Assembly: GCA_037976565.1 (NCBI GenBank)
Contig: CP137684.1
Coordinates: forward strand, 24,541,010-24,605,009
DNA length: 64,000 bases
Direction of reading: 5' to 3'
Source: Mesocentrotus franciscanus
Taxonomy: Eukaryota > Echinodermata > Echinoidea > Camarodonta > Strongylocentrotidae
In this document: piece by piece, positions 46,200 through 58,086 of the stretch
Layout of the letters: each line of letters begins with the position of its first letter
How positions within the stretch are numbered: position 1 is the stretch's first letter
Notes under the pieces: generated by a model
The model's database searches: none
What the model was told of the DNA's origin: nothing
What the model saw: the letters and a program-made list of their open reading frames with translations, nothing else
Made by a program: the position numbers and the translations under genes

Positions 46200-47814
46200 G
46201 TAAGACCAGTAACCCCTTTTCTTCGTACTTACTGCTAGCCACAGTTGGCCAGGCTAGTCGTGTGAATTCGTGAATCACGTCATCTTCGGCGTGCAGCAGA
46301 TAGGGGATCGAGATCGCTTTTGTGAAAAGCTGAAGCAAGATCTAGATCGTGGGTGGAGTGGCATGAGCTACGCACGTAGCCTTTTTAAAAGGCCGATATT
46401 TCTTCAGTGTATGTATACAGTTAACAAAGAAATGATTCATACACTTATCAAGTGTAGTAATTTTTGAAATATGTGAAATTGATTTGTCTCACTTTATGTT
46501 TTTTGAGAATGTGACATTTCAAAGCTTACATCTAAAGGGATTCAATAATGGCCCTAATTAAACCAGTTCACCTTTTCTTCGTGCGTAATGAAAAACAAAC
46601 AAACATCAAATTAAAAGGGTATGAATAATTGAGTTGTTAACCGTATATATATATACATATATTTAAATATTTTAAAATTATTTTTAAAGTTGTGAACAAT
46701 TTCAGTTTCAGTTTATTGTTTCGTATTTCACATATATTACCTATTTTGCAATGATTTCTCAAAGTCAATGGTCATACTAAATGTGGACTCTATCAACAGA
46801 GAGAAAACAGAAAGTGGGTACCTCATTTCAATTTGTTCCAAAGTGATCACCAAGTGATCACTAAAAATGTCAAAGTGGTAAATGTTCTGTTACGACTATA
46901 ACTTTGAAATTTTCCAAGGCTTTGGAAAAAAAAAGCGAACTTCTGTTTGTGGATATTGTATGAAAAAGAAATTATCTCTTTCGTTTTTTTTTTTCAATTG
47001 AAAGCTTCTAGAAAATATATTCCTTGCTTTTTGCAGTAAATACATAACTGCTTTCAATAAAGATCATTTTGCATCATATTATAGGGTGATATTACCCACG
47101 CATATTACGTAAACGTAATTTGAAACATATCCAAGTCAATTTTCATCTTCGAGAGATCATTAAAAATGTACAGCAAAATGTACATGTTATTCTGTTATAT
47201 TTCTATCCACAAAGGACTAAGGACAAAGGACAAAGGATTAGAAGAAAAGGACTATTTAGATGGGGGATTTCACCATGTCCCAGTGATGGTAAATCACTAC
47301 CTTTTCATGGACTATACAATTTAGGATGTTTCTTTAAATTTTTAGTCGCCCTGTTTTCCCACTCCCCTCTTCTGAATAGGCGGACCAAATTGTTTGCCAG
47401 TTAAAAATTAATATGCATGATTAGATGTTAAAAATTCAGAATTTAAAATGATGCCGTCTAAAATTATGTACTATGGTATTATATCCTTTCCTTTGAATTT
47501 TACATTACTTCTAGAAAAAAAAAAAAATTTGTGTTTTGGGATCGTGTGTGAAGATTTCATTCCTTGCCTGAGTACATTCCATCCACACATCGTTAATCTA
47601 AACAAAAACAGGTAAGCGTGATGTTTTCACGCCAGTAGACCGGCAGCCAAGTGTCTTTCGTTAGCAGACTAGAACTCTTGCTGATTTTATAATAGAAACG
47701 TAACAACATAAGTTCATCTGTAATTCATTCAGGTTGAACTTTTCGTGATGTACTCGGGTCTATGTGTGTTTGTTGCCGGAGAGCCTTCTGACATGTAGAT
47801 CGTTATAGCCATAG
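46200..47814. other. Proposed intron 1, left part
   Basis: AT-rich, no exon seen. Near 46703 a short phrase (CAGTTTCAGTTTATTG) resembles a minus-strand LINE tail. The Gypsy element is inserted at its right end. Confidence 0.4.
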
Positions 47815-47819
47815 CTCAC
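47815..47819. repeat. Target-site duplication, left
   Basis: CTCAC directly before the TGTCA end of the left LTR; the same five bases follow the right LTR at 54971-54975. Confidence 0.85.
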
Positions 47820-48558
47820 TGTCACGTGAGTGACTTTTTTTTAATTATTTCAACTGCTACCTTATCAGAAACCACAACAGAACACAATTGTATAAAGGTA
47901 TAAGGAAATTCCAATCTTCAGCCTACAAATCGTGGCGTCAAATTCAACAAAACATAAACAATTCACTAGTACATAACTTTACTACAGGGCAGCTTCCATC
48001 TCGTGAGTCCCTCCCTGGTCCCAGCTCCTGATCGCTTGGCCAGTCTCTAGACTGCGTAGATAACCCCATCGACTTGGCAGCTCATCTCTATCTCTGTCGA
48101 TGACTCCCCTGGTCGCTTGGCCAGTCTCTAGACTGCGTAGAAATCCCCGTCGACTTGACAGCTTATCTCGCCCCGACGTGAAGATCTCTCTGAAGAAAAA
48201 TGTTTCTGCTGCCTTCCTAAATAAATCTACCTCGTGCATTAAACGTATGCACCGTAGCACTGACTTGAAGGGTTCTGCCCATTATTCTAAAGCAACTTCC
48301 CTTTACCCTTTCTTTGCAAGGTCCTTAACATTCAAAACCTCCTAGGTATGCAAGCTATTTCTATTTATCTTTACATTCAATAGCCAACCCAAAATCATGC
48401 ATAACCAAACCCCATATACTGTGTGTCTTAAATGCAAATGTATGCAATAATGCATTCTACGCTTGGCTACCTCTAACTGACCTTTGAGTATTACATTTCC
48501 TACCAGTGCTTAAACAAAAGAATTCCCTTCTCGTCTGGAAAAAATTCCTTCATGACAA
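47820..48558 (-). repeat. Left LTR (3' LTR of the element)
   Basis: 739 bp bounded by TGTCA and TGACA. Matches 54237-54970 over nearly its whole length with scattered substitutions and small indels, mainly in its first 40 nt. Contains an internal tandem duplication of about 81 bp (CGCTTGGCCAGTCTCTAG at 48033 and 48114) that the other LTR shares. Confidence 0.9.
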
Positions 48559-48572
48559 TATCCCCCACCTTA
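48559..48572 (-). promoter_or_regulatory. Polypurine tract
   Basis: AAGGTGGGGGATAT on the minus strand, directly before the 3' LTR, where the plus-strand primer is expected. Confidence 0.65.
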
Positions 48573-49425
48573 AGATATAACTAAGGGAACACGATTTTAT
48601 CACAAAATCAAGAATTTTTTTTGGGTTAGATATTATTTCTTTTCTCTCTTTTGTTTGTTTTACATAAACAATTTTATACAACAAAGAATCACAAGACATG
48701 TTGTGGCAGCGGTCTTGTCTATCAACTGACAATTACTGTAAAAGTATTCATAGTACAACAAGCATAACACTCCTATTTTATCACTGAGTAATTATTCTCA
48801 TGAAGAGGAATATGAACAGTAATAAATCCACTTGAAACCTTTGAGTTATACATATTTTTAGCACTTTGCAAACTTTTGGAACAGCTTGATACAACATAAA
48901 TGACAAATTCGTAATTGGATTTGTCTTTTTAACGAAACTTCGAGCAACATTTCTATCAACATTCTTGTATTTTTTAACAATTAATATTTATATTTCCCTT
49001 TTCCTTTTTATTGTCAGAACTCGAAAATTCAAATAACTTGATATGTTAACCAACAACTAGCAAGTGTCTCAAAAATGAGCAAGACAATAAATTGATATAG
49101 GCCTACATATTTAAACCAATACAATTTTTTACCTTAAGAAGTCCTAATTACATTAAAGTACACATAATCTACTTCTTAACTAAGCCCTAACCGCGAACAC
49201 GATTCGGTGGACCGGGTTCCTGAAAGAGAGAGAAAATACTTAAAGTAGTATTTGCAATAAAATCACACAATAGACATAACAACTTTAATGATGTGTCCAG
49301 TGTAATAACTTCTTGGTTGTTAGATATTTTTCTCCTGTCAATAGTACTATATCTTTAAAAGAAAATAATACAGGTAATCCATTCTTGAATAGGATAAAAA
49401 CAAACATCCATCAAAACATCATAAA

Positions 49426-50905
49426 TTACAGCAATCTGCTCATGAGGTCAGCAGCCTTATTTTCTGATCCTTTCACTGACACAAGACGGAACCTATGCTC
49501 TTGGAGACTTAGACTCCATCTCATAATGCGCTTGTTTGTCATCTTATTGGTTTGTATGTACAACAAGGGTTTATGGTCAGTGTGAATTTCAAATTCTCTA
49601 CCGTACAAAAAGTACTCAAATTTGCGGACAGCCCACACAATCGCCAAACATTCCTTTTCGACTGTGGAGTATCTAGTTTCCCTAGGCAACAACTTTTTGC
49701 TTGCATATGCAATAAGAAAATCTTCATCATCGCTCTCTTGCATGAGCACCGCGCCTAATCCGGTATCGGATGCGTCAACTTTCAACATGAACACTTTGTC
49801 AAAATCGGGTAACCGTAAGACCGGAGGTTTCGCGAGACTTTCCTTAAGCTTAATGAAAGCTTCTTCCTCTTTCGGCCCCCATTCTACCTTTCCGGGGCTA
49901 CGTTTACGAGTGAGATTCGTTAACGGTAATGCTACGTCGGCATACTCAGGAATATAATCCCTGTAGTATCCGGTCAAACCTAGAAACGAACGGACTTGTT
50001 TCTTAGTTTCTGGTCTAGGTGCTTCTACAGCCTTCTGAGTAAGTCTACTACTAGTGAGAATCGTTCCATTTCCTAGCTCGTGTCCTAAGAAGTCTATTGA
50101 ACTAAACCTTATGAAACATTTCGAGGGACGCGCAGCCAAATTGGCTTCTCGCAACCTACACAAGACTATCTCTACTGTTTTGACATGCTCTTCCCACGTC
50201 TCCGTATGGACTAGAATATCATCTATGTAATTCACTACGTTGGGAATGCTCTTCAAAACTCTCCTCATCATTCTAGTGAACTGCGCTCCTGCAGTCACTA
50301 AACCAAACGGCATGTATCTGAATTGGTTGCAGTTTGCAGAATGCAGTTTTGGCTTTATCCGACTCTCTCAGTGGAATTTGCCAGTACCCTTTGGTAAGAT
50401 CAATTTTACTGAAGTATTTACTCTTTGCAAGAGAGGCAAATATATCTTGCTGGTTAGGCATTGGTTCGGGATCGAATACGGTTATCTTGTTCAGGCGACG
50501 AAAATCGATACAAAACCGATTCGAACCGTCCGGCTTTCTCACCATCACAATCGGATGCGCATAGGGAGAGTCTGACTGCTCGATCACCCCTAACTTCAAC
50601 ATCGACTCAACCTCTTTCCCAATCTCACTCTCTACAGCTTGAGGTACCCTATACGGAGGAGAACGAACAGGTTCGTCACTAGTCAAATGAATCTTGCATT
50701 CAGCCACTGAAGTTTCCTTAGGAACATCCGTGAACACATCTTGATATTCACACAACAATTTCCCGACCTTACCCTGGGATTCCTTACTCAATTTCTCATC
50801 AACCTGAACATGACTTACAAACTCCTTCTGTACAGAACATGGCATGTCAAGTAGACCTCTCAAACCCTCCTCGACCTTCTCAAATTCTACTTCTCCTTCT
50901 CCCAA
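49426..50905 (-). pseudogene. Gypsy reverse transcriptase-RNase H
   Basis: Two overlapping frames (50905-50273 and 50313-49426) make one RT-RNase H, broken by a frameshift near 50330. RT blocks: LGVIEQSDSPYAHPIVMVRK, FCIDFRRLNKIT, FSKIDLTKGYWQIPL (first catalytic Asp), then after the shift MPFGLVTAGAQF, YIDDILVHT (YIDD, the catalytic pair) and FLGHELGNG. RNase H: LKVDASDTGLGAVL (Asp), STVEKECLAIVWAV (Glu) and HTDHKPLLY (Asp), ending ADLMSRLL. It would copy the element's RNA and remove the template. The N-terminus joins the integrase frame through another frameshift at about 50905. Confidence 0.9.
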
Positions 50906-50984
50906 CTTCTACCTCACAAGCATCAACATCAAAACAACTAGAAGCCATCTCTTCATCTCGTCTAACATATCGTGTAAGCAGATT

Positions 50985-52300
50985 GATATGACAAGTCTTC
51001 TCGACACCATTGACATCGACAACATAGTCATAGTCGAACTTGGTACCAACAACCTTGAATGGCCCCTGCCATTTGACAAGCAATTTGTTTTGAATAGTAG
51101 GTAACAATATCAAAACCTCATCCCCTACATTCAACTTTCGCTTCTTGGCCTTCCGGTCATAATAACCCTTGTACCTCTTCGCCAAAGACTTCAACGTGTC
51201 TTGCGCCAACTGCCAAGACTCTACCAATCTCTTTCGCAAGTCAATCACATACTCATACTCGCTTTTCAACTCAGCTTCTGTTTTCATTCGTCCATAACTC
51301 TCTCAAAATGTCCATGGGACCTCTCACATGTCTGCCATAGAGTAACTCAAATAGAGAAAATCCAAGGCTAGAACTGGGTGCTTCTCGCAGGGCAAATAGC
51401 AAATCAGGCAAGTACCTATCCCACTGACGTGGCTCTTCCGAACAAAGACGCTTCAAAGCTGTCTTGACTACTGCGTTGTATCTTTCTACGAGACCATTAC
51501 ACATAGGATGGTATCTAGAGCTTGTTATTTGTTTAACAGACAACAACTGTGACACCTTTCTCATCAAGTCAGACACAAATTGTGTACCTAAGTCTGACAT
51601 GACTTCGCATGGAAACACCTACCCTTCTGTATACGGTTACCAGCGCCTCGGCAACATCGATCGTTGATATTGCCTCTACATATCTAGTTGCATAATCCAC
51701 TACTGTTAAGATATGTGTATGTCATCGCGCAGATGGGAGTAACGGACCCATCAGATCTATAGCAATGCGCTAAAACGTAACGCCAACTAACGGCAACCTA
51801 CCAAGAGTAGTCTTGGGGACTCTTCCCTTATTGACAGTCTTCTGACACACATCACACGATCGACAAAAGTTGGCAACATCCTCGGACATACCTGGCAAGA
51901 AAAAACTGAACTTTGACCTTTGACAATGTATTGTTAATGCCGAGATGTCCGCCAAACAACGAATCATGGGCAATGCGCATGACCTCTGACCTGTGTGTCT
52001 TGGGAACAGCAACCAACTTCGGACCAACTCCTATCCGGGAATTTTTCTTATCCCCATCCTGCCGATATAGGCAATTCTTTTCCGCCACGAACAAGAGTTT
52101 TGATTTAGACTCTGTATCATTCACCTTTTTCCAAAAAGGTTGAAGGTCAAGATCATCCTTCTGCTCTCGCAAAAAATATCCTGACTGCACACACACACCA
52201 GAGTCTCTCACTCTTAACGCTTGATTAGGTTTTGCTTTTAACTTCTTTTGTGCCCTAGTCTCAACAGCCATCGCTTCTTCCAAACTTGGAGAATCAACCT
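50985..52300 (-). pseudogene. Gypsy integrase, upstream of RT
   Basis: Spread over several frames. Zinc-binding domain: RIAHDSLFGGHLGINNTL (two His), then after a frameshift near 51900 FCRSCDVCQK (two Cys). Catalytic core: AIDLMGPLLP and VVDYATRYVEAI near 51.75-51.67 kb (with two in-frame stops), then after a shift at about 51620 VMSDLGTQFVSDLM and MCNGLVERYNAVVK, giving the Asp, Asp, Glu triad. C-terminal GPY/F-type domain: VGDEVLILLP, LVKWQGPFKVV and INLLTRYV, in a further frame from 51287. It inserts the DNA copy into the host genome. Confidence 0.85.
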
Positions 52301-53826
52301 CCGAAACCGGAACCTCGACTTTCAAAACCGAAACCTCGACTTTCCAAAACCGGAAGCTCAACTACCGGAACCGGAACCTCAACATCGAAACCTCTTGCTG
52401 TGTTTTCAACACGACAAGGCACCCATTGCAAGTCAGGATCTTTGGGCTCACGTGCTCCCTTCACATTATTACCAATAATGACGTCACACAGACAGTTTGG
52501 CATACACAAGGCATTGATATCTCCAGTGAAATAGGGACTATCAACTATGACTTTCGCCCTGGGAAAACGCCTTAGAGTACCATCGATTAGTCTAACTAAC
52601 TGGACTACTCCCGTTAACTGATCCTCCGTCACCAAACTCGTTCTCACCACACTTGTACTACTACCAGAGTCTCTCAATACGGACACAGGCGCATTCAGAG
52701 GAAACAATCTACCCGAAACAACTGGCATATCATTTAACATCGCTCCAACCTCATCATATCCCATACCAAGTGTTTCCACATCCAAATCACTCTCTGACTC
52801 CATCAATGGTACACCAACCTGAGCATAGCCCGCAGAATTCTCGACATGCCCGAGAGACTTTGACTGACCATTGGGGTTCTTATTGTCTGAACGTAAAGTT
52901 CCTATCGACCCTGAATAGTCTACCCCATTTGATGGCAAACTCGACACATCACGCTTCACATTCTCAGATAGAATATAAGTGTCTTCCACACTCATGGCCT
53001 GACCAGAATGAGCTATGGGCATCATCGGACAATTCCTCTTCAAATGATTGGGACTACCACACTTGTAACAGCCACGCTTTGTTTCTGTACCACCACCACT
53101 ACCACCATATCTCACTGAACCAGCAGACTTGGTTTTCTTGTCTGTTTGTGTAACAGAGACTGATTTAGGATCTTGTCTTTGGTTTTGTTTCTGGTTTTGA
53201 TTTGGATGGAATCTATCACTTTTAGGATTACTCGAGAAAGTGTGCAATCCATGTGCATGCACGTACACTTCAGCACTTTCAATCATCTCATCCAACTTCC
53301 CACAATTCCTCTCTTTCAAGAATCCGACTACCTCTCTGGGACAACAATTTACAAATTGCTCTCGTATTACTAAATCAACCAAAGACTCGTAATTCTCTTC
53401 GATACTCGACATTTCCAGCCACTTGTCGAAATACCCCTTCATCCGCACAGCAAACTGTTTGGGGCGTTCATCCTTACTCGGCCTAGCCGACCTGAACTTT
53501 TTCTTATAACCCTCCCCAGTCAAATGGAAATATTCCATAATCTCTCGCTTTACCTTTCCATAATTAGTGCGATCAACACTAGTCATCCTATTGACAACAT
53601 CAAGTGATTTTCCAGTCAAATTGGCAATCAAATGCAAACACTTCAAATGATCAGGAACACGTTGTATCTCCATCATCAATTCAAATTTCATAATATACGA
53701 ATCAAAATTATCAGTGTCTTCATCAAATTTGCCAACTTTCAACCGTAGACCACCAAATTCAAAAGGGCGCTCTTCCGTTTTCTCTCTCACGTTCATGAGC
53801 CTATTTCTCGCGTTCATGAGCCTCAT
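52294..53826 (-). pseudogene. Gypsy gag (SCAN-like) with zinc knuckle and protease
   Basis: A 510-codon frame from ATG 53826. Residues 35-195 are capsid-like. The part from about 110 to 195 (FRSARPSKDERPKQFAVRMK, FDKWLEM, SLVDLVIREQF, FLKERNCGKLDEM) has the helix pattern of the SCAN domain, which is thought to derive from gag of Gmr1-like elements. A CCHC knuckle (C253-x2-C-x4-H-x4-C266) binds RNA. Residues 368-455 are an aspartic protease with DSGS at 386-389 and LCDVIIGNN near its end. The Glu/Pro/Val-rich repeats at 52.30-52.40 kb shift frame into the pol region, so the frame ends early at 52294. The frame is otherwise intact. Confidence 0.85.
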
Positions 53827-54236
53827 TACAACGAGCCGACACGAAACTATTCAACTCACTTCCAGTGAGCCCGATCTCCCTACCTAGAGAAGAAAATTCT
53901 TTGATTTTCTCAATACTAGCCATCTTGCTAATCAACCAGTTACACAACAATAGGCAGTAATTATGTTAACAAAGAATAGTTCTTTCTGACACATTCGCTA
54001 TCCCGTCGACCAACAGCCCTGTAAAGCTTTTTGTATATTAGCCTTTACCTAAACGCTGTCTTTCCGGGCGACAAACGACCTATGTCCTAATTCTCGCAGC
54101 GCGAAAAATCCGTCAATCAATAACTGTCCTATCCTAATTACTCCGATAGCTTAAAGCCTTGCCTGACTTAACGTCGATGCTTTAATATGCAAGTATAGAG
54201 AGCAAGATAAATGTACCAAGGCTTAAACCATGCATG

Positions 54237-54970
54237 TGTCAATGCACACCTTGGGAGAACCACTTCACAATAATAATTTAATTATTTAAACTGCTACCTT
54301 ATCAGAAACCACAACAGAACACAATTGTATAAAGGTATAATCTTCAGCCTACAAATCGTGGCGTCAAAAATCAACAGAACATAAACAATTCACTAGTACA
54401 TAACTTTACTACAGGGCAGCTTCCATCTCGTGAGTCCCTCCCTGGTCCCAGCTCCTGATCGCTTGGCCAGTCTCTAGACTGCGTAGATAACCCCGTCGAC
54501 TTGGCAGCTTATCTCTATCTCTGTCGATGACTCCCCTAGTCGCTTGGCCAGTCTCTAGACTGCGTAGAAATCCCCGTCGACTTGACAGCTTATCTCACCC
54601 CGACGTGAAGATCTCTCTGAAGAAAAATGTTTCTGCTGCCTTCCTAAATAAATCTACCTCGTGCATTAAACGTCTGCACCGTAGCACTGACTTGAAGGGT
54701 TCTGCCCATTATTCTAAAGCAACTTCCCTTTACCCTTTCTTTGCCAGGTCCTTAACATTCAAAACCTCCTAGGTATGCAAGCTATTTCTATTTATCTTTA
54801 CATTCAATAGCCAACCCAAAACCCCATATACTGTGTGTCTTAAATGCAAATGTATGCAATAATGCATCCTACGCTTGGCTACCTCTAACTGACCTTTGAG
54901 TAGTACATTTCCTACCAGTGCTTAAACAAAAGAATTCCCTTCTCGCCTGGAAAAAAATTAATTCATGACA
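54237..54970 (-). repeat. Right LTR (5' LTR of the element)
   Basis: 734 bp, TGTCAATGCACACC to TTCATGACA. On the minus strand it starts TGTCATGAA and should hold the promoter. A TGG that could open a primer-binding site lies 6 nt inside (54230-54228), but the tRNA cannot be named. Confidence 0.88.
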
Positions 54971-54975
54971 CTCAC
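54971..54975. repeat. Target-site duplication, right
   Basis: CTCAC, identical to 47815-47819. Confidence 0.85.
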
Positions 54976-55702
54976 CTGTGCCTGGTATTTGTGTTTCTTT
55001 TGTTGGGATTTCCGTTGCATATATTAGCTGATGCTACGTCGGACAAGCTTCAGACTTGTCCGACCTAGCAACCTGTAATGTAAGCTAGTGCATGCAGGGG
55101 GGGATTTTTGAAGAGGAATAACAGGGGCCAGGCACGGGTGATTTAGTTTGCATGTCTGAGGGCATTCTGCGTGAATTTGGGTGCATTTTGAAAGAGATCT
55201 CTCAACTTGTAGTGCTGCTACTACTGTTTATGAGTGTTATTTTGTAAAGGCAGACTATCATGAAAATGTCTATTGGGAATAAGTAAGGGTAGCAATTTAT
55301 TAGCTACTTCGTATTGACTCGTCTTTATGGAACTAGTGTCATAAGTACTTCATTTAATGCATATGGGATATTGGAAATCGAAACAACATATAATTATTTT
55401 TCCAATTCTGTGATACCTAGCTTGATACTGTTTTAACCGCTCAATAAACCGTAACCGAATAATTGAGGGTTGTAGTCACTCTCCATATCATGTATCTCCA
55501 CCATTGGTATGTTTTTTTTTTTTTACCTCTGTTATCTTCTTTTTTCTTTTCGTTTTTGCATCTGTGTTTTCTTCCATGTTCATCACGTTTTATTCCATCT
55601 TTTCCCATTCCTCCTTGTGCAAGACCCACGCACCAAATTGCAACACACAAATAATATACTTTAATCGTGCAGACAAACAATACCTAACTTCAATATATAA
55701 CC
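54976..55702. other. Proposed intron 1, right part; small hairpin
   Basis: No exon seen. Contains a hairpin at 55038-55064: GTCGGACAAG and CTTGTCCGAC around 7 nt. T-rich at 55510-55560. Confidence 0.5.
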
Positions 55703-56040
55703 ATGGCTGATATGAGCATGCTACCCTTTTATTTTGTGCAGAATGACGACTCCCTCATTAACTGTGCCCGTACATACACAAAACCAGCTTTTAACCTCCT
55801 CCGTATTAGGACAGACGATCCGTCTACAAGAAGTGCTGAAGAATTTGAATCTGAAATTGCCGATAAACTCAATAATAATACACCGGAGTACTTGTTTCAT
55901 ATTGATCCAAATGAAACTGTAACCAAATTATCCTCGTCGAAATATTTAACTGTTAATCAATTGAATACTATCAGATGTACGAAAGAAAATGAGTTTTCGA
56001 TACTGAATGTTAATATCAGAAGAACTCACATGAAACATGG
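55703..56040 (+). pseudogene. LINE 5' coding fragment
   Basis: The 138-codon frame from ATG 55703 has an acidic N-terminal part, then KYLTVNQLNTI and NEFSILNVNIRR. The phrase FSIL-x-x-NIR after a YYT-x-x-x-x-N-type motif is the normal start of the endonuclease in CR1/Jockey-group LINEs. The match ends at about 56020, so only the beginning of the element is left. Not part of the EGF gene as far as I can tell. Confidence 0.5.
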
Positions 56041-56552
56041 GAGTGCATTGTCATTTAAAAAGAACACATTAGATATTGTGATTCCCACAACGATCTCTAT
56101 TAATTCAGATCTGTTTTAGGATACGTTAAGATTGCCATATTTCATTGTGATCATAGCGATTCCACTTTGAGCGCTAAAAAGTCTAGAAACTCATATCATG
56201 TAAAGGTAATTTCTGCGTCCATTTTCACATTGATTGCAACTCAAAATGAAATAACACTTGCTTTAATGATCGTTTTGTTCTGTCAGAGGGGGTGTAAGGT
56301 TTGTGAGCCAATGCTATATTTTCAAGAAAATAGTCTCTTTCAAAAGCCACGCTTTTGAAAAAGATTCGAACATCAAAATAGATATTCATTTCATTTACTT
56401 TAATCATAAGATTTATAGATTAATAGTTTTACAAAATAGGTAACTCTTTCCTCCCATGTCATTAATATATATTAAGATACCAGCTTTGACTTGAGGTTTT
56501 CCTTCCTTGAGAGTCAACAGAAGTAAAAGTAGAGACAAACAGTTCGAGGGTG
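56041..56552. other. No exon seen before the array
   Basis: AT-rich, with a pyrimidine stretch near 56493-56508. No Cys-rich exon. Confidence 0.4.
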
Positions 56553-56750
56553 TTACAGACCATCACATGACAAATTATTTATTATTATTCATCATCGCCA
56601 CCATCAGTATAGTCCTGATCAATACTGATATCTTTACGATTATCATCATCGTCTTAAACATGTTCTTTATCGCCATCCTCATTGACTTTGAAAGAACTTG
56701 ATTACAGACCATCACATAAGTCTTCTCAACTATAAATTGCTCCTTAGAAG

Positions 56751-56855
56751 GTACCTGTACCATGGACTCGGATTGCCAGCATGGAGGAACCTGTCCCTCG
56801 GATACATTGATGTGCGTATGTGACACTGGGTACACCGGTACACTCTGTGAAACAG
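56751..56855 (+). CDS. EGF exon 1
   Basis: 105 nt, phase 1 to phase 1, between TTAGAAG and GTAAGATC. With the G carried over from the exon before, it encodes one EGF domain, spacing C-x5-C-x5-C-x6-C-x1-C-x8-C, with CQHGGTC and CDTGYTGTLC. No calcium-binding DxDE motif precedes the first Cys. First recognisable exon of the array, whose gene would be secreted or a membrane ectodomain. The next exon is 843 nt on. Confidence 0.88.
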
Positions 56856-57593
56856 GTAAGATCTTTTTTTCAAACCTCCTTCCTTTCAACTCAGATTTGG
56901 CATCTCCATTCAATCACCAATGAAAAGTTACAATGTTAATTTACTTTAAAGACCTTAATTAGTTCATTCCCAGCAACGAACTGACGAACAAAATTTGCTT
57001 TACAAAAAATGCTATCTTCCAAATTTACAAAAGTGTGAATCAAGCTACAGGAACTTGCTAACTTGTTTAAATAATACCATTAAACCTTGTTTTTAACAAA
57101 ACAAATGTTCACTATCAGGTTCCAGATTTGAATCATTTTTCGAAAAATGGCGCGCGCTTTGATTTGCGCCCACATGCTTTATCTTGCCTTAACACTGTCA
57201 ATGTTTTCTTTCAAATGCAAACGTTAATACCAAATGGATGGTGTCCGAATTTCTTGGTACATTTATGGTCTCAAATTGCCTGAAACAGGTCAATGTATGT
57301 CAATGACGTCAGCAAAGCGTTTTAAATTTGTCCTGACGTTATGTCCATATCTTAACAAACGGAAAGGCGGCTCGAGTTCAAAACTAGAACAGAAGAGTAA
57401 ACTTGGTAACATGACATTTTATTCATTATTATTCATCATCGCCACCATCATTATAGTCCTGATCAATACTGATATCTTTACGATTATCATCATCGTCTTA
57501 AACATGTTCTTTAACGCCATCCTCATTGACTTTGAAAGAACTTGATTACAGACCATCACATAAGTCTTCACAACTATAAATTGCTCCTTATAG

Positions 57594-57698
57594 GTACCTG
57601 TACCATGGACTCGGATTGCCAGCACGGAGGAACCTGTCCCTCGGATACATTGATGTGCGTATGTGACACTGGGTACACCGGTACACTCTGTGAAACAG
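57594..57698 (+). CDS. EGF exon 2
   Basis: Same protein as exon 1. The synonymous CAC (for CAT) in the His codon of CQHGG is shared only with exon 5, which supports the pairing of groups 2-4 and 5-8. Acceptor CTTATAG. Confidence 0.88.
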
Positions 57699-57981
57699 GT
57701 AAGATTTTGTTTTCAAACCTCCTCCCTATCAACTCATGCTTGGCAAACGGGAAGGCGACTCGAGTTCAAAACTAGAACAGAAGAGTAAACTTGGTAACAT
57801 GAAATTTTATTCATTATTATTCATCATCGCCACCATAGTTATAGTCCTGATCAATACTGATATCTTTACGATCATCATCATCATCTTGTACACGTTCTTT
57901 GTCGCCATCCTCATTGACTTTAAAAGAACTTGATTACAGACCATCACATAAGTCTTCTCAACTATAAATTGCTCCTTATAG

Positions 57982-58086
57982 GTACCTGTACCATGGACTC
58001 GGATTGCCAGCATGGAGGAACCTGTCCCTCGGATACATTGATGTGCGTATGTGACACTGTGTACACCGGTACACTCTGTGAAACAG
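57982..58086 (+). CDS. EGF exon 3, variant Gly to Val
   Basis: The only exon with a change inside the domain core: CDTVYTGTLC in place of CDTGYTGTLC. The lost Gly is highly conserved between the fifth and sixth Cys and is part of the O-GlcNAc consensus. Splice sites are normal. Confidence 0.88.

Larger units (their letters stand above)
47820..54970 (-). mobile_element. Gmr1-like Ty3/Gypsy LTR retrotransposon, 7.15 kb
   Basis: Complete in outline: two LTRs, CTCAC duplication, polypurine tract, gag with zinc knuckle, protease, integrase, reverse transcriptase and RNase H, all minus strand. The order is gag-PR-IN-RT-RH: integrase motifs (52.1-51.0 kb) precede RT (50.9-49.4 kb) in the direction of transcription. 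Ordinary Gypsy elements have IN last. The swapped, Copia-like order with Gypsy-type domains is the mark of the Gmr1 group. Several frameshifts and stops inactivate it. About 870 nt (48559-49425) after RNase H and 410 nt (53827-54236) before gag are noncoding. It sits in the proposed first intron of the EGF gene. Confidence 0.9.

Noticed and set aside
46063..46338. A 91-codon minus-strand frame over the signal-peptide exon
   Set aside because: Opposite strand to a better supported exon (Kozak start, hydrophobic core, phase-1 donor). No motif in the minus frame.
48100..54772. An 81-codon frame present in both LTRs on the plus strand
   Set aside because: Its duplication follows from LTR identity. 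It is antisense to the element and has no recognisable motif.
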